The notes under the pieces are model-generated. The model was not told the DNA's origin. It saw nothing but the letters and a program-made list of their open reading frames with translations, and did not search any database. Source: Microglena sp. YARC (Eukaryota; Chlorophyta; Chlorophyceae; Chlamydomonadales; Chlamydomonadaceae). Taken from it: a stretch of DNA of 64,000 nucleotides. The stretch covers positions 21,112 to 85,111 of the forward strand of contig JAJSRW010000549.1 of the NCBI GenBank assembly GCA_022414725.1, read 5' to 3'. Positions 34,870 to 49,800 of the stretch are shown piece by piece; position 1 is the stretch's first letter, and each line of letters starts with the position of its first letter. The position numbers were made by a program, and so were the translations under genes.

Positions 34870-37800
34870 TTGTTTACCACCATTACACCACCCACACCCA
34901 CCACCCACCTACCCAACCCCCACCTACCCACACCCCCACCCACACCCGACCTACCCACACCCACCTACCCACCACCTACCCACACCCACCTACCACACCC
35001 ACCTACCAACACCACACCCACCTACCAACAACCCACGCACCCACCTACCCACACCCACCACACCCACCTACCCACACCCACCGCCACCTACCCACACCCG
35101 CACCCACCTACCCACACCCACCTACCCACACCCACCTACCCACACCCACCTACCCACCACCCACCTCCCACACCCCTCCTACCCGCACCTACCCACCCCC
35201 ACACCCACCCTACCCACACCCACCTACCACACCCACCTACCCACACCCGCACCTACCCACACCACCTACCCACACCCACCTACCACCAACACCCACTCCT
35301 ACCCACACCCACCTACCCACACCCACCTACCCACACCCACCCCCACACCACCTACCCACACCCACCTAACCCACACCCTCCTACCCGCTACCTCACAGTA
35401 CCCACACCCACCTACCATCCACCCACACCCACCTACCCACACCACCCTACCCACACCACCTACCCACAACCCATCTACCCCAACGCCCACCCAAAAACAA
35501 AAAAACCACCCCTTTGCCCCCCCCACACACACCTACCCACACCCCACCTACCCACACCCACCTAACCGACACCCACCTACCCACACCCACCCCACCATTA
35601 ACGTCACATCCCCACACCCACCTTACCCACACCCACCTACCCCACCCACCTACCCACACCACCTACACCCCACATACCCACACCCACACACACACCCACA
35701 CATACCCACAACCCACCTACCACACCCACCTTACACCCACCTACCCACACACCTACCCACACCCACCCACCCACCCACCTACCCACACCCACCTACCCAC
35801 ACCACCCACACCACAGCCCACACCCACCTACCCACACCCACCTACCCACACCCACTACCACACCCAGCTACACCACACCCACACCACTACCCACACCCAC
35901 CACAGACCCACTACCCACACCCACACTACCCCCACACCCACCTACCACACCTGACCCACCCACCTACCCACCCACCTACCCACACCACCCCACCTACCCA
36001 CACCCCACCTACCCACACCCACTACCCACACCCACACCCACCACCCACCTACCCACAATCACCTACACACACCACCTACCCACACCACCTACCCAAATCA
36101 CCCACCCCTGCCCCTACTCACCCCCACCTACCCATCCACCCACCTACCCACACCCACCCCACACCCACCTACCCACACCCACCTACCCACACCCACCTAC
36201 CCACACCCACCTACCTCACACCACGGCAAAGATTGGACCCACCCCCCGACAATCCGCACCTACCCACACCCACCTACCCACACCCACCTACCCACACCCA
36301 CCTACCCACACCCACCTACCCACACCCACTACCCAACCCACCTACCCACACCCACCTACCCACACCACCTACCCACACCCACCACCCCACCTACCCACGA
36401 CCACCTGACCCACCCACCACCACCTACCCACACCCACCCCACCTACCCACACCCCACCTACCACACAACCCACCTACCACACCCACCTACCCACACCCAC
36501 ACCCACGCTACCCACACCCACACGCCAGCACCTACCCACACCCTACCTACCCACACCCACCCTACCCACACTACCACCTACCCACACCCACCTACTACCG
36601 CGACCTACCCTACACCCACCTTACCCACAACCTAGCCCACACCCACCACCACACCCACACCCACCTACCCACACCCACACCTCCCACACCCACCTACCCA
36701 CACCCTACCAGTGTGTCCTACCTACCTACCCACACCACCTACCCCACCTACCAAAACCACACCACACCCCACCTACCCACACCCACACCCCACACCCACA
36801 CCAACGCCACCTACCCACACCCACCTACCCACCCGCATCCCACACTACCCACACCCACCTACCGCCACACCCAACCTACCCACACCCCACCTTACCCACA
36901 GCCACACACGCCACCTACCCACACCACCTGACCACAGCCCACGCTACCCACAGCCCACCTACCCACACCCCACCTACCCACACCCACCTACCCACACCCA
37001 CACACCACCTACCCACACCCACCTCCCACACACCTACCCACCCTACCCACACCAGCCTACCCACACCACCTACCAACACCCACCTACCCACTCCCCACCT
37101 ACCCGACACCTAACCCACCCCCACCTACCCCACACCCACAACCTTGTCCCACAACAGCCCACCTGACCCACACCACCTACCCAACCACCACCTAACACCC
37201 ACCTACCCACACCCACACCCCCACGCTACCCACCCCCACCTACCCACATTCCAATGCGTTTACACACCGATCTAACTGTCCCTAACCCACCACCATGAAA
37301 GACGCTCCAGTTCTAACCTCAATTCTGTGCTGCTAATCAAAACTTACAACCCTAACACTAAACATTCACCTCCCACCTACTCGCTAACTATTAGCAACAC
37401 CCACACTCGGAACGTTTTAACAACTAGCCATTGGAGACCAATTCTTTACTATACCCCACACCACCTAACACAAACACCTACCCACGAACACCTACCCACA
37501 CCACGTACCCCACCCATCCTACCCTACAGTACCCCACCTATTTACCACATGCCCACCACACAACCCACCTTGAACCACCTACCCACACACACCTACCACA
37601 CCCCCACTACCCACACGCACCCCACAACCACCTACCAACCACCTAACCCACACCCACACTACCCACACCCACTACACCCACCTAAACCACACCCCACACC
37701 ACCTTACCCACACATACCTACCAACACCTACCCACACCTACCCACGACCACCTACCCACATACCCCACGTACCCACACCCACGCTACCGACACCATCGTC

Positions 37801-40800
37801 TCCACGAACCTACCCACACCCACCTACCACACCCACACCCACTACCCACTACCCCAGTCACCACCACCTATCCACTACCCATCTATCGTGGTACAGTCTA
37901 CGCGACACCCATACCACCGACCCCCACACCCTACCCACACACTCTACCCACCACCTCCCACACCCATACTCAAACATCCACTACCAACCCACCTACCCCA
38001 ACCCACCTACCCACACCCACCTACCACACACCACCTCCCACAACCCACCTACCCACAGCCCACCTACCACACCCACCTACCACACCACCTACCCAGCACC
38101 CACCTACCCACACCACACACCCACCTACCCACACACCACTTTCTACACACACACCACCTAGCCTACCACACAACCACACCCAACATACCCACACCCCACC
38201 TACCCACAACCCACACCCACTACCCACACACACCCACCTACCCACTACCCACCACCTAACCCCACCCTACCCAACACCCACCTACCCAACCACCCACCCA
38301 CCCACCACCCACACACCTACCCACACCCATCTACCCACCCACCTCCTACCCACACCCACCCTGACCACACCCCTACCCACACCCACCTACCCACACCCAC
38401 CTACCCACCACCCACACGCACACCCACCTACTACCCCTTACCCAACCCACTCCGCAACTACCCACACACCTACCCAAACCCAGTTCCTACCCTACACCAC
38501 ACTACCCACACCTATCTGCCCACACCCACACCCACCTAACCAAACTCACAGCCCACTAAACACACACCTACCCACACCCTCCTACCTACGTCCACACCCA
38601 CCTACCCACACCACATACCCACACCCACATCACACACCCGCGATACCACACCCAAACCAACCACACCCACCTACCCACAACCACCTACCCACACCACACT
38701 ACCCACTCCTACCACACCACCTAACCCACAACCCACTCTACACCTACCAACCCACCTACCCACACCCACCTACCCACACCCACCTACCCACACCCACACC
38801 CACCTACCCCACACACCTACCACACCCACCTAACCCACCCACCTACCCACACCCACCTTACCCACCCACCCATACACCAACCCACACCCACCTACCCACA
38901 CCCAGCCAACTACCACACCCACCTATCCCACGACACACCACTAACCCACCACCCACACCCACACCCACCAACACACCTACACACCCACTCTACCACAGCC
39001 TACCCACACCACCTACCCACACCCACCTCCCACACTACCCACCCACCTACCCACCTACCCACACCACATACCCACACCCACATACCCACACCCACCTACC
39101 CACACCACCTACCCACACCCACACAGCCACACCCACATACCTCACACCCTACCTACACACACCCACCTAACAACAACCCCACTACCCACACCACTACCCA
39201 CACCCACCTAACCCACACCCACCTACCCACCCACACCCACCTACCCACACCCCTACCCACACCCACCTACCACACCCCTACCAACCACACCCACCCTACC
39301 CACACCACACCCACCCTACCCACAACCACCTACCCACACCCACCTACCACACCACCTACACACCCACCTACCCACACCAGCTACCCACACCACCCTACCC
39401 ACAGCCCACACCCACCTACCACACCCACCTACCCACACCACTACCCACACCCACCTACCCACACCCACGCTACCCACACCCACCTACCCCATTATCTGCC
39501 CACACCACCCTACCCACACCCACCTACCGCACCACCCACGCTATCCACACCCACCTACCCACCACCTACCCAACACCCACCTCATCACCCACCTACCCAC
39601 ACCCACCTACCCACACCTACCACCCACACCCGACCTATCCCACACCCACCTACCCACACCCACCTACCCACACCCACCTACCCACACCCACCTACCACAC
39701 CCACCTACCACACCACACCACCTACCCACATCCCTACCTACCCACACCCACTACCCAACACCCACCTACCCACACCCACCTATCCCACACCCCAACCCAC
39801 CTACCACACACACCCACAACCACGCTACCCACACCCACCTACGCACACCCACCTACACCACAGCCACTACCCCAGCACACCTACCCACACCCACCTAACC
39901 CACACACTACCCACACCCACCTACCCACACCACCTACCCACACCCACCTACCCAACCACCTACCCACACCCCCTACCCACACCCACCTACCCACTACCCA
40001 CCTACCCACACCCACCTACCCACAGACCCACCCACCCACACCACACCCACCTACCCACACACTACACACACCCACCTCCCACACCCCACAACCACCTACC
40101 CACAACCACTCCCACAGACCCACGCTACCACACCTAATCTTGCCCACCACCCACTACCCACACCACCTACCCAACCCCACCTAACCACACACCACCTACA
40201 CACCCACTAACACACCACCCTACCCACACCCACCCCTACCCACACCACCACCCACACCGCACCTAACCGCACACCCACATACCACACCCACATACCCACA
40301 CCCACATACCAACCAGCTACCCACACCCACCTACCCACACCCACCCTACCACACCCACTACCCACACCCACTACCACACCCCACCTACCCCACACCCACT
40401 ACCCACACTACCCACCCACCTACCCACACCCCTACCCACACCCACCTACCCCACCACCTACCCACACCGCCAACACCCACCTACCCACACCCACACTACC
40501 CACACCCACCTACCACACCCACCTAACCCAACCCACCTACCCACACCCACCTTACCCACACCCACCTACCACACCACACCACCTAACCACACCCACCTAC
40601 CCACACCCACCTACCCACACCCACCTACCCACACCCACCTACGCCACACCCACCTTACCCCACATCTATCGCCCACCCACGCTACCACACCACTACCCAC
40701 ACCACACCTACTCACAACCACACTAACCACCCCGACTACCGCAACACCCACCTACCACAGCCCACCTAACCACACCCACCTACCCACACCCACCTACCAC

Positions 40801-43800
40801 ACACCTAACCCACACCCACCTACCCACACCCACCTACCCCCCACCTACCCACACCCACCTACCACACCCACCTACCACACCTCACCTACCACACCACCTA
40901 CGCCACACCCACACCCACCTACCACAGCCCACCTACCCCACCCCACCTACCACACACCACCACCTACCACAACCCACCTACCCACACCCACTACCCACAC
41001 CCACACCCACCTACCCACACCACCTACCCACACCACCTACCACAGCCACTACCCCACCCACTGCTTACCACACCCACCTACCACACCGCACCTAACCCAA
41101 CCCAGCTACCACATCCACTACCCCACCCACCCTAACCCACACCACCTACCACACCAACCTACCACACCCACCTACCCAACACCGCACCTACCCCCACCAC
41201 CTACCCACACCCACCTACCCACACCCAACCTACCCACACCCCACACTACCCAACCCACCTACCCCACACCCACCTACCCCACCTAAACCCAACCCAACCT
41301 ACCCACACCACACACCCACCTAACCCACACCCACCTACCCAACCACACCCACTCTTACCCACACACCACCTACCCACACCACCACCCAACACCACCTACC
41401 CACACCCACCTACCCAACAGACCCACACCTACCATCACCCACGCTACCCACACCCCATGACTGCCCACACCCCACCTACCCACACCTCCTACCCACATGG
41501 ACACCTACCCACACCCACTACTAACACCACTACCCACACCCACTACCACACCCACCTACCACACCACCTACCCCACCTACCCACCCCACCTACCACACCC
41601 ACCTACCCACACACCTCCCCACTCCCTACCTACCCACACCCACCTACCCACACCTATCTGCCGCACAAACACCACCTCTATCCACACCACTACCAACACT
41701 CAACCAAACTCACAGCCCACCTACCCTACACCCACACTACCCACACCTCTACCCACACCGCACCTACCCACACCCACCTACACACACACCCCCACCTACC
41801 CAACCCACCTAACCAACACCACCTACCCACACCCACCTACCCACACCACCTACCCACATCCACCTACCCACATCCCACTACCCACACCACCACCCACTAC
41901 CCACACCCACCTACCCAACCCACCTACCCACACCCACCTACCACCACCCACCTACCCACACCCACACCCACTCTACCCAACCGCAACCTACCACACCACC
42001 TAACCACACCCACTACCACACACCTACCCACAAGAACACTACCCACACCCACCTACCCACACCTCACCCTACCCAACCCACTCTTACCACATCCACTACC
42101 ACACCCACCTACCACACCCCCTACCCACACCTCCTACCCACACCCACTACCCACACCACCTACCACACCCACCTACCCACACCCACCTACCACACCTTCA
42201 CACCCAACTCTACCCACCACCCACCTACCCATCACCGCACCATACCACACCACCTACCCACACCCACCTACCACAACCACCACCTACCCACACACCCTAC
42301 CCACACCACCTACCTACACCCACCTACCCGCACTCGATCCCTACCCACAACCGATCGCATCTGTATCGACTCACAGATGGATGATGATGGATGACGCCTT
42401 GGACTCACCTGTAAACTCACCCCACGAACTTGTACCATCACAGCGCACTGCGCTACATCTTACCACACCTCCAGCTAACATACCGATCCATACCAGGTAT
42501 CACACCACACATCAATCGCCCAAATCCCACACCACCCTGTACAACTCGATGATCCGCAATATGACTAGCATAGAATACCTCTCAACACCGCAACACGCTC
42601 CCACATACGATGATCCACCATCTACCCACACCCACATCTACGCCACATCCGAACTCACCTAACCCCGCATTTCACACCGGCCGCATACACTCACCCATGT
42701 CACATCTAACGTCCCCACTTTCCACCTACCCACACACTACCACACGCCATCCACACCCACCATGTAACCCTCCACCCTCATCCATACCCACACCCACCTA
42801 CCCACACCCACATACTCACACCCCTACCCACACCGTCCACATACCCACCTCACCCTATCCAACACGATCACGATTCTAGCACTCATCCCATACCCCACTA
42901 CACACCCACCTACCACACCGATTCACCACATACCCTCACATCCCACCTACCGTCCTGTCTACCACCTTCCGTCACCTACCCACACCCACCTACCGCACAC
43001 CCTACCCACACCACCTACCCGCACATCCTCACCTACCCACACCCACCTACCCAACACCCCTACCCACACCCACCTACCCAACACCACTCTAACCCACACC
43101 CTCCTACCCACACCCACCTTTCCTGCCAAGAATTGTTAATCGGCACCCACCTAACCAACACCCCTACCCCACACCCTCCTACCACAGCCGTCCCACCCTA
43201 ACCACACCCCCTACCCACCCCACCTAACCCACACCCACCTACCACACACCCACCTACCCACACCCACCTACCCACACCAGACACCTACCCACACCCATAC
43301 CTACCACCCTATACCCACCTTACCCACACCCGACACCCCATACCCACACCCACCTACCCACACGCCCTACCCACACCCACTCTACCCACCTACCCACACC
43401 CACCTACCCACCCCACGCTACCCACACCTCACCTACTCCACACCTATCTGCGCAACCCGCACCTTACCCAACCCACCTACCCACACGCACCAACCTCACA
43501 CCCACCTACCCACCACCCACCTACCCACACCCTCCTACCCACACCCACCTACCACACCACCCCACTACCCGACCCTACACACACCCACCTTAGCACCCAC
43601 ACCCACCTACCCACACCACCACCTACCCACACCCCACCTACCCCACCCATCCTACCGCACACCACCTACCCACACCCACTCTACCCAACTCACCTACCCC
43701 ACAGTAACCGGTTTGTCTATCAGGTTCTGTCATGCCACACCCACCTACCCACACCCCTACCCACACCCACCTTACCCACACCCACCCTCACCATCACACC

Positions 43801-45280
43801 CTCTACCATCACACCCACACCCCACCTTATCCCTATCCACACCCACTATCCTCACACCCACTACCACACTCATCCACCTACCCACACAATCCATCCATCC
43901 ATATCCCCCACACCGCACCGCACATACACCCCCACTCCCACTACCCACCGTCCACCGCCAGAAGCCCCGCGAAATGGCCATTACAAGACCACTAGGCGCC
44001 CACGAGCATTTCGCACCTTTCAACCTCACCTACCCCACACGCGGCCACCTACCCGAAGGTTGGGGGGCGGGGATCGCTTGGCGCCCCACACCTAAACATC
44101 CCCTCATCCACCCATCCCCATTCTTTACCCCATTCTAATCCCATGACACCACCTACCGTCACACCCCACCTACCACACCCATCCCCCACGGTACCCACAG
44201 GGCATACCCACAGCCTCAACCTACTCCAACGATCGCACACGCTACCTACCCCACTCTACGCACCCCACGCAGATACCCCATGGTGGCTACCCACCTGTGT
44301 CGAACACACCCATCAGCGCCACACACCACCCACTACCCACACCCTACCCACCCCAACCTACCCACAACCGCCACACCTTTCACCTCCACACACAAACCCA
44401 CCACCTACCTCACGATACCACTCACCTACCACAATTTCGCCACCCACCTATCCCACACCCGCCCCCACCTACCCACCATCGCTCCTATCCACACCGCACC
44501 TACCCACACACACCTACCCAACCCACCTACCCAGCACGCACACCTAACCCCCACACCTACACCTACTCCACCCACCCCTCACACCAACCTTACCCACGAC
44601 CGACCCACACCCCGCACCTACACGGCCACAACCACACACTTGGCAATAGCACACCCACCTAGCCCCCACACCACCTAACCAACCCACTAATCCCACACCC
44701 ACCACCCGAAACACCACCACACACCTACCCACACACCACACCCACACCTAAACACACATACCACACCCACAAAGGGGGCCCACACGCTCCTAGATTCTAC
44801 CCACACTTCACACTGCACCACCTACCCCACACCATACACACCGACACACCGTCGACCCACACCACCCGCACTACCCACACCACACCCAACCCACCTACCC
44901 ACACCCCGGTCGGCACACTACCCACCCCACCTATCGCACCACAACCACCTACCCACACCAAACTATCCCACACCCACCTACCCAACCACCTACCACTACC
45001 CCACCCCACACTACCCACACCTCACCTACCTACCTACCTACCCACCTACCCACATACCCCTACCCATTGTTTTCACCCCGACCCCAACCTACCCACACCC
45101 ACACCCACCTACCCACACGCCCTCCCACCCACGCTACCCACACCCACCTACCCACACCTACCCACACCCAGGCTAGTACCCACAACCCCTAACCCCCGGT
45201 CACCACATACGCACAACCAGTTGTAAGTCACCTACCCACACCCACCACCTACCCACACCCACTACCCACACCCACAGGTG
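34870..45280. repeat. ~10.4 kb degenerate 14 bp C-rich array
   Basis: Built from ACCTACCCACACCC and close variants (complement GGGTGTGGGTAGGT) over more than 10 kb. Almost every unit can carry single-base changes or truncations. Non-repeat islands occur near 37,250-37,450, 42,340-42,720, 43,715-43,740 and 43,950-44,100. The 699-residue and other Pro/Thr/His frames are artefacts of the repeat. The G-rich strand has dense G-triplets and could form quadruplexes. Because RDR exons start just downstream on the + strand, the array may be an intron or the upstream boundary of that gene. Confidence 0.95.
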
Positions 45281-45486
45281 TTTCCTGCCCCTGCACAAAC
45301 GGCAACTGGCAGGCACTAGCACCGATCATATTCGCAATAGCAATAATGCTTGCACACCACCGCTTAGAAACAAACCACCTGAACACAACCATCACTCTCA
45401 ACCCAGTAACACACAAAGCAATGAACAACGACCTGAACACACACACCTACCCACGCACCTACCCCTGATTTTTGTCGTCTGTTGAC
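45281..45486. other. Short single-copy segment before the first RDR cassette
   Basis: Non-repetitive sequence after the C-rich array, opening CAGGTGTTTCCTGCCCCTGC. A forward frame is open through part of it but matches nothing recognisable. It could hold an upstream exon. Confidence 0.3.
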
Positions 45487-45932
45487 CTGCCTGTCCCAGG
45501 GCGGCAGGTGGAGAGCTGGACGGCATCAATGCCGCTCTTTTGCACCACTCCTCCCCACACACACATACCCTCACTGATCCCCGCAATCCACCCCCACCCA
45601 CCCACACACTCACATACCCCCTCTGACCTCCCCACCACCACCACACACACACAGGGAGAGGATGGTGAGATGGAAGGCTTCAGCGGCGCCATGTTGCACC
45701 ACTCCCCCACACACAACACCTACCCTCCCCTGACCCCCCCCCCACACACACCACACCGCCACACACACACACACATACCCTCCCTGACCCCTCCCCCCCC
45801 CCCGCCCCCCCCTTCCCCCACCGACACACACACACATACATACCCTCCCACCCGCTGACCCTCCCCCCCCCCCTCCCCTAAACCCCCCCCCACTCACACA
45901 CATACATACCCTCCTGAACCCCTCCCCCCCCC

Positions 45933-45976
<44 letters not shown>

Positions 45977-46341
45977 CCTCCCTGACCCTCCCCCCCCCAC
46001 CCGCCCCACCCCACACCCCCCACACACACATACATACCCCTCCCTGACCCCTCCCTGACCCCCCCCCCCCCACACACACACACACACACACATACTCCCT
46101 GACCCTCTCCCCCCTACACACACACACATACCCTCCCTGACCCCCCCCCCCCCACACACACATCTGGTCTGTTACACACACAATACATACCCTCCCTGAC
46201 CCCTCCCCCCCCCCCCACACACACCCACACACACCCACACACACATACATAAAGACCTCCCTGACCCCCCCCCACACACACACACCCACACACACCACAC
46301 ACACATACCCTCCCTGACCCCCCCCCCCCCCCCCCCGCACA

Positions 46342-46372
<31 letters not shown>

Positions 46373-46547
46373 CCACACACACACACCGCACAAACACACA
46401 CACATACTCCCCTGAACTCCCACCACCACCACCTCCACACACACACATACACACACTGAGGGAGGAAGATGGTGAGCTGGACGGCTTCAGCGGCGCTAAT
46501 GTTGCCCCTGCCCTCCCCCCCCCCCCCACACACACACACACAGATTA

Positions 46548-46587
<40 letters not shown>

Positions 46588-46679
46588 CACACACATACAT
46601 CCTATGTTGCATCACTCGCTATGTTGCATGCACCACTTCCTCTCACACACTCTACCCTCCCCTGATTCCCCCCCCCCCT

Positions 46680-46725
<46 letters not shown>

Positions 46726-46840
46726 CAACACACACACATACATACCCCCCCTGACCTCCCACCACCACCACCACCACACCAGTCACAGAGGGAGGAGGAT
46801 GGTGAGCTGGACGGCTTCCAGCGGCAGCCATGTTGCTCCC
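45487..46840 (+). repeat. Exon-start cassettes (GELDGFSGA) separated by CA-rich tracts
   Basis: Copies of a ~50 bp segment lie near 45,500-45,555, 45,655-45,710, 46,460-46,512 and 46,785-46,840; the candidate exon start is at 46,922. They read GGELDGINAALLHH, GEDGEMEGFSGAMLHH and EEDGELDGFSGA. The first and last are preceded by a CCCAG or CCTAG acceptor. The spacers are (CACACA)n and C-rich runs. Copies match only the beginning of the candidate exon, so they are partial duplications of an acceptor-side exon edge. Confidence 0.75.
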
Positions 46841-49800
46841 CCACACACCCCACACACCCGCACACCCACCTACACCCACCTTACACACACACATACCCCT
46901 CCCTGACCTGTTGTCCCCTAGGGAGGAGGATGGTGAGTCTGGACGGCTTCAGCGGCGCTATGTTGCACCACTCAGTGCATTCCCTGGTGCAAACGGTCCT
47001 CACCAGCGGATTGCATCTTTCTTTTTTTCTGGCTGCCGCCACTTCAGCTTCCTTGGCTGTGCCCCCAGCCAGCTCAGCCCAGGGCGTATCGGCAGTGCTC
47101 TCTGGATGATGGCAGCGCCAAGCTCAGAGTGGAGTCAGCTCAGCTCAGCTCCACTCAGCTCAGCGCAGCCTCAGTCAGCCCCAGCCCCAGCCCCAGCTCA
47201 GCAAAGCCCCAGCCAGCTCAGCTCAGAGTCAGCTCCAGTCAGCTCAGCTCAGCCCCACTCAGCCCCAGCCCCAGCCCCAGCTCAGCAAAGCCCCAGCCAG
47301 CTCAGCTCAGATTCAGCTCAGTTCAGAGCAGAGCAGAGTCCTGTACCACCCAGGGCTGAGCTGCCTGACCGTACCGCATCCCGGGATGCGGTACGTGCAC
47401 TCTGGCGCCTTGTGGGAGATTTTGATGGAAAACCAAGGACCCAGCCGGGACTGCTACTTTCTCGCACCGGCTTGGCTTTAGGAAGCACATTCCCAGCACT
47501 ACGGCTGCAGCCAGCTGAAGTACAGTACATCCCTGACATCGCATCCAGCAAAGACCAGACTCCCTTCTCAGATGGGGTGGGGTGCATCACAGTTGGATGC
47601 ATGCAGCGCGTTATGTCTTCCGTGACAGCCATGTCCTCTGGATTGGCTCCGCCTCTGGATCTGTCTCTGTCTCCTACCCAATCAGCTGGTCACAGCTGGG
47701 TACTGAGAACAGGGGGTCTCAGCCCATGCTGTGGCCCGCTCCGTACTTTTCCCTGGGCAATACAGCTCCGCGTGGGTGGTTACAAGGGAATGCTTTCGGT
47801 TGTGCCCGATAGCCACATGCCGGAAGGAGTGCTGGTTCAGCTGCGACCCAGCATGCGCAAGTTTGGGAGCGTGGGTGCCCACGTCCTGGAGGCTGTTGCG
47901 TTCCCCTCTTCACCAGCATCCACGGCCACACTCAACCGCCAGCTCATCACCATCCTTAGGTAGGGGGAAGGTAGCCCACACTTACCTAAACCCTAAACCC
48001 ACCTAGACCCTCAACCCTAAAATTACCTAACCCTAAACCTTTGAATCAAAAACCTGAACCACTGAATCCTAAGGCTAACCCCTTAAACCCCCTGAACTTA
48101 AGTGGGGGGCTAACTAAAGGGGGGGCTACTTCCCTAGCCCACACTCCTTAGCTGCACTGGGCTATTGTCCTCGAGAATATGTCCACCCCACCCCAACCCC
48201 ACCATCCCATCCCATCCCGACCATCCCATCCCATCCCATCCCATCCATCCCATCCCATCCACCCATCCCATCCCTCCCATCCTTTGCTGCAGGGGGTGCC
48301 GAATGCGTCTTGCTGGAGCTTCAAGACCAGTGCTTGCTTTGGCCGCCCGCAGTTCACTTGTATGGGCCCGCACCCCACCTCCACCCCATCCATCCCCATC
48401 CACTTTCCATTCCACCCCAAATCCAACCTCATCTCCTTAGCTGCACTGGGCTACCATCCTCGTCCACCTCCACCCCACCCCACCCCCATCCCATCCCATC
48501 CCATCCCATCCCCTCCCATCCCATCCCACCCCATCCACCCATTCCATCCCCCCCATCCACCTCATCCCATCCTAAGCGCAGGGGAGGTGCCAGATGCAGT
48601 CTTCGCTGATCTTCGACGACCAGTGCTTTGTTGGCCGCCCGCAGTTTAACTTGTGGGCCCCACCACACCCCGGCCCACCCACCCATCCCATCCACCCCAT
48701 CCGATGCCGTAGCTGCAGAGGGGTGCCAAACGCGGTCTTCCTGGAGCTTCAAGATCTGTGCTTGTTGGCCGCCCGCAGTTTTCACTTGTGCCCCCCCCCC
48801 CACACACGACCACCCACACACACACACACACCACACCACCCCCATCCACCCCGATCCCAACCCAGCACCACCCCATCCACCCCCATCCATCCGTGCTGCT
48901 AGGGGGGTGCCTGAATGCGGTCTTCCTGGAGCTTCAAGACCAGTGCTTATCGGCCGTCCTCAGTTCACTTGTGCCCACCTCCCCCCCAACCCAACCCAAC
49001 CCAACCCAACCCCATTCCACCACACACCCATCCACCCATCCATCCCCCCCACACACACCATAATTGTAGCTGCAGGGGGGTGCCAGATGCGGTCTTCCTG
49101 GAGCTCTCCAAGACCAGTGCTTGTCGGTCTCCCGCAGGCTCACTTGTGGGCCCCCACCACCCCGCCCCACCCCACCCCACCCCATCCACCCCCCATCCCA
49201 CCCCATCCTCCCCCCATTATTAGCTGCAGGGGGGTGCCGAATGCAGTCTTCCTGGATCTTCAAGATCAGTGGCTTTGTTCGGCCGCCCGCAGTTCAACTT
49301 GTGGAGGTAGAGTGTGCGGCTGCTTGCCTTGCACGCCATGCCCTGGGGGCTATGGCATGCGGGCAGCTGGGGCATGAGTTGAAAATGGCTGCCAGCCTGG
49401 CCCTGGGCGCCAGCTCAGCGCGCAGCCCGCAGGAGCAGCCTGGGATTAGTCTGGTGGCAGCAGGTCCTGGAATGCTTGACCCATTCTGGCGTAGCATGCT
49501 GTGGGCATGCCACTTGCAGGAGATTCGCGATGTGGTGCAGAAGGCACGCATCCCTGTGCCTGACAGCTACGTGCTGTATGGAGTGATCGATGAGACAGGC
49601 TGGCTGGCTGAAGATGAGGTGTTCGTGCAGGGAAGAGGTGACAGGCTGGCTGGCTGGCTGAAGATGGGGTGTTTGTGCACGTTAGGGGTGACAGGGGAGG
49701 CTGGCTGGCTGAAAGATGGGTGTGTTCGTGCAGGTAAGGGCGTGACAGGCTGGCTGGCTGAAGATGAGGTGTTTTGTGCAGGTAAGAGGTGACAGGTGCT

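Noticed and set aside
34832..36931. 699-residue Pro/Thr/His-rich open frame
   Set aside because: It is a translation of the 14 bp C-rich repeat. Similar frames appear in other phases and it has no domain.
45960..46740. Arg/Gly/Cys/Val-rich minus-strand frames (VCVCVGGGG)
   Set aside because: They are translations of (CA)n and C-runs between exon-edge cassettes.
47985..48050. Interstitial telomere from CCCTAAA repeats
   Set aside because: Only two or three imperfect units are present, and they are part of an inverted-repeat element also found at 50.6 kb.
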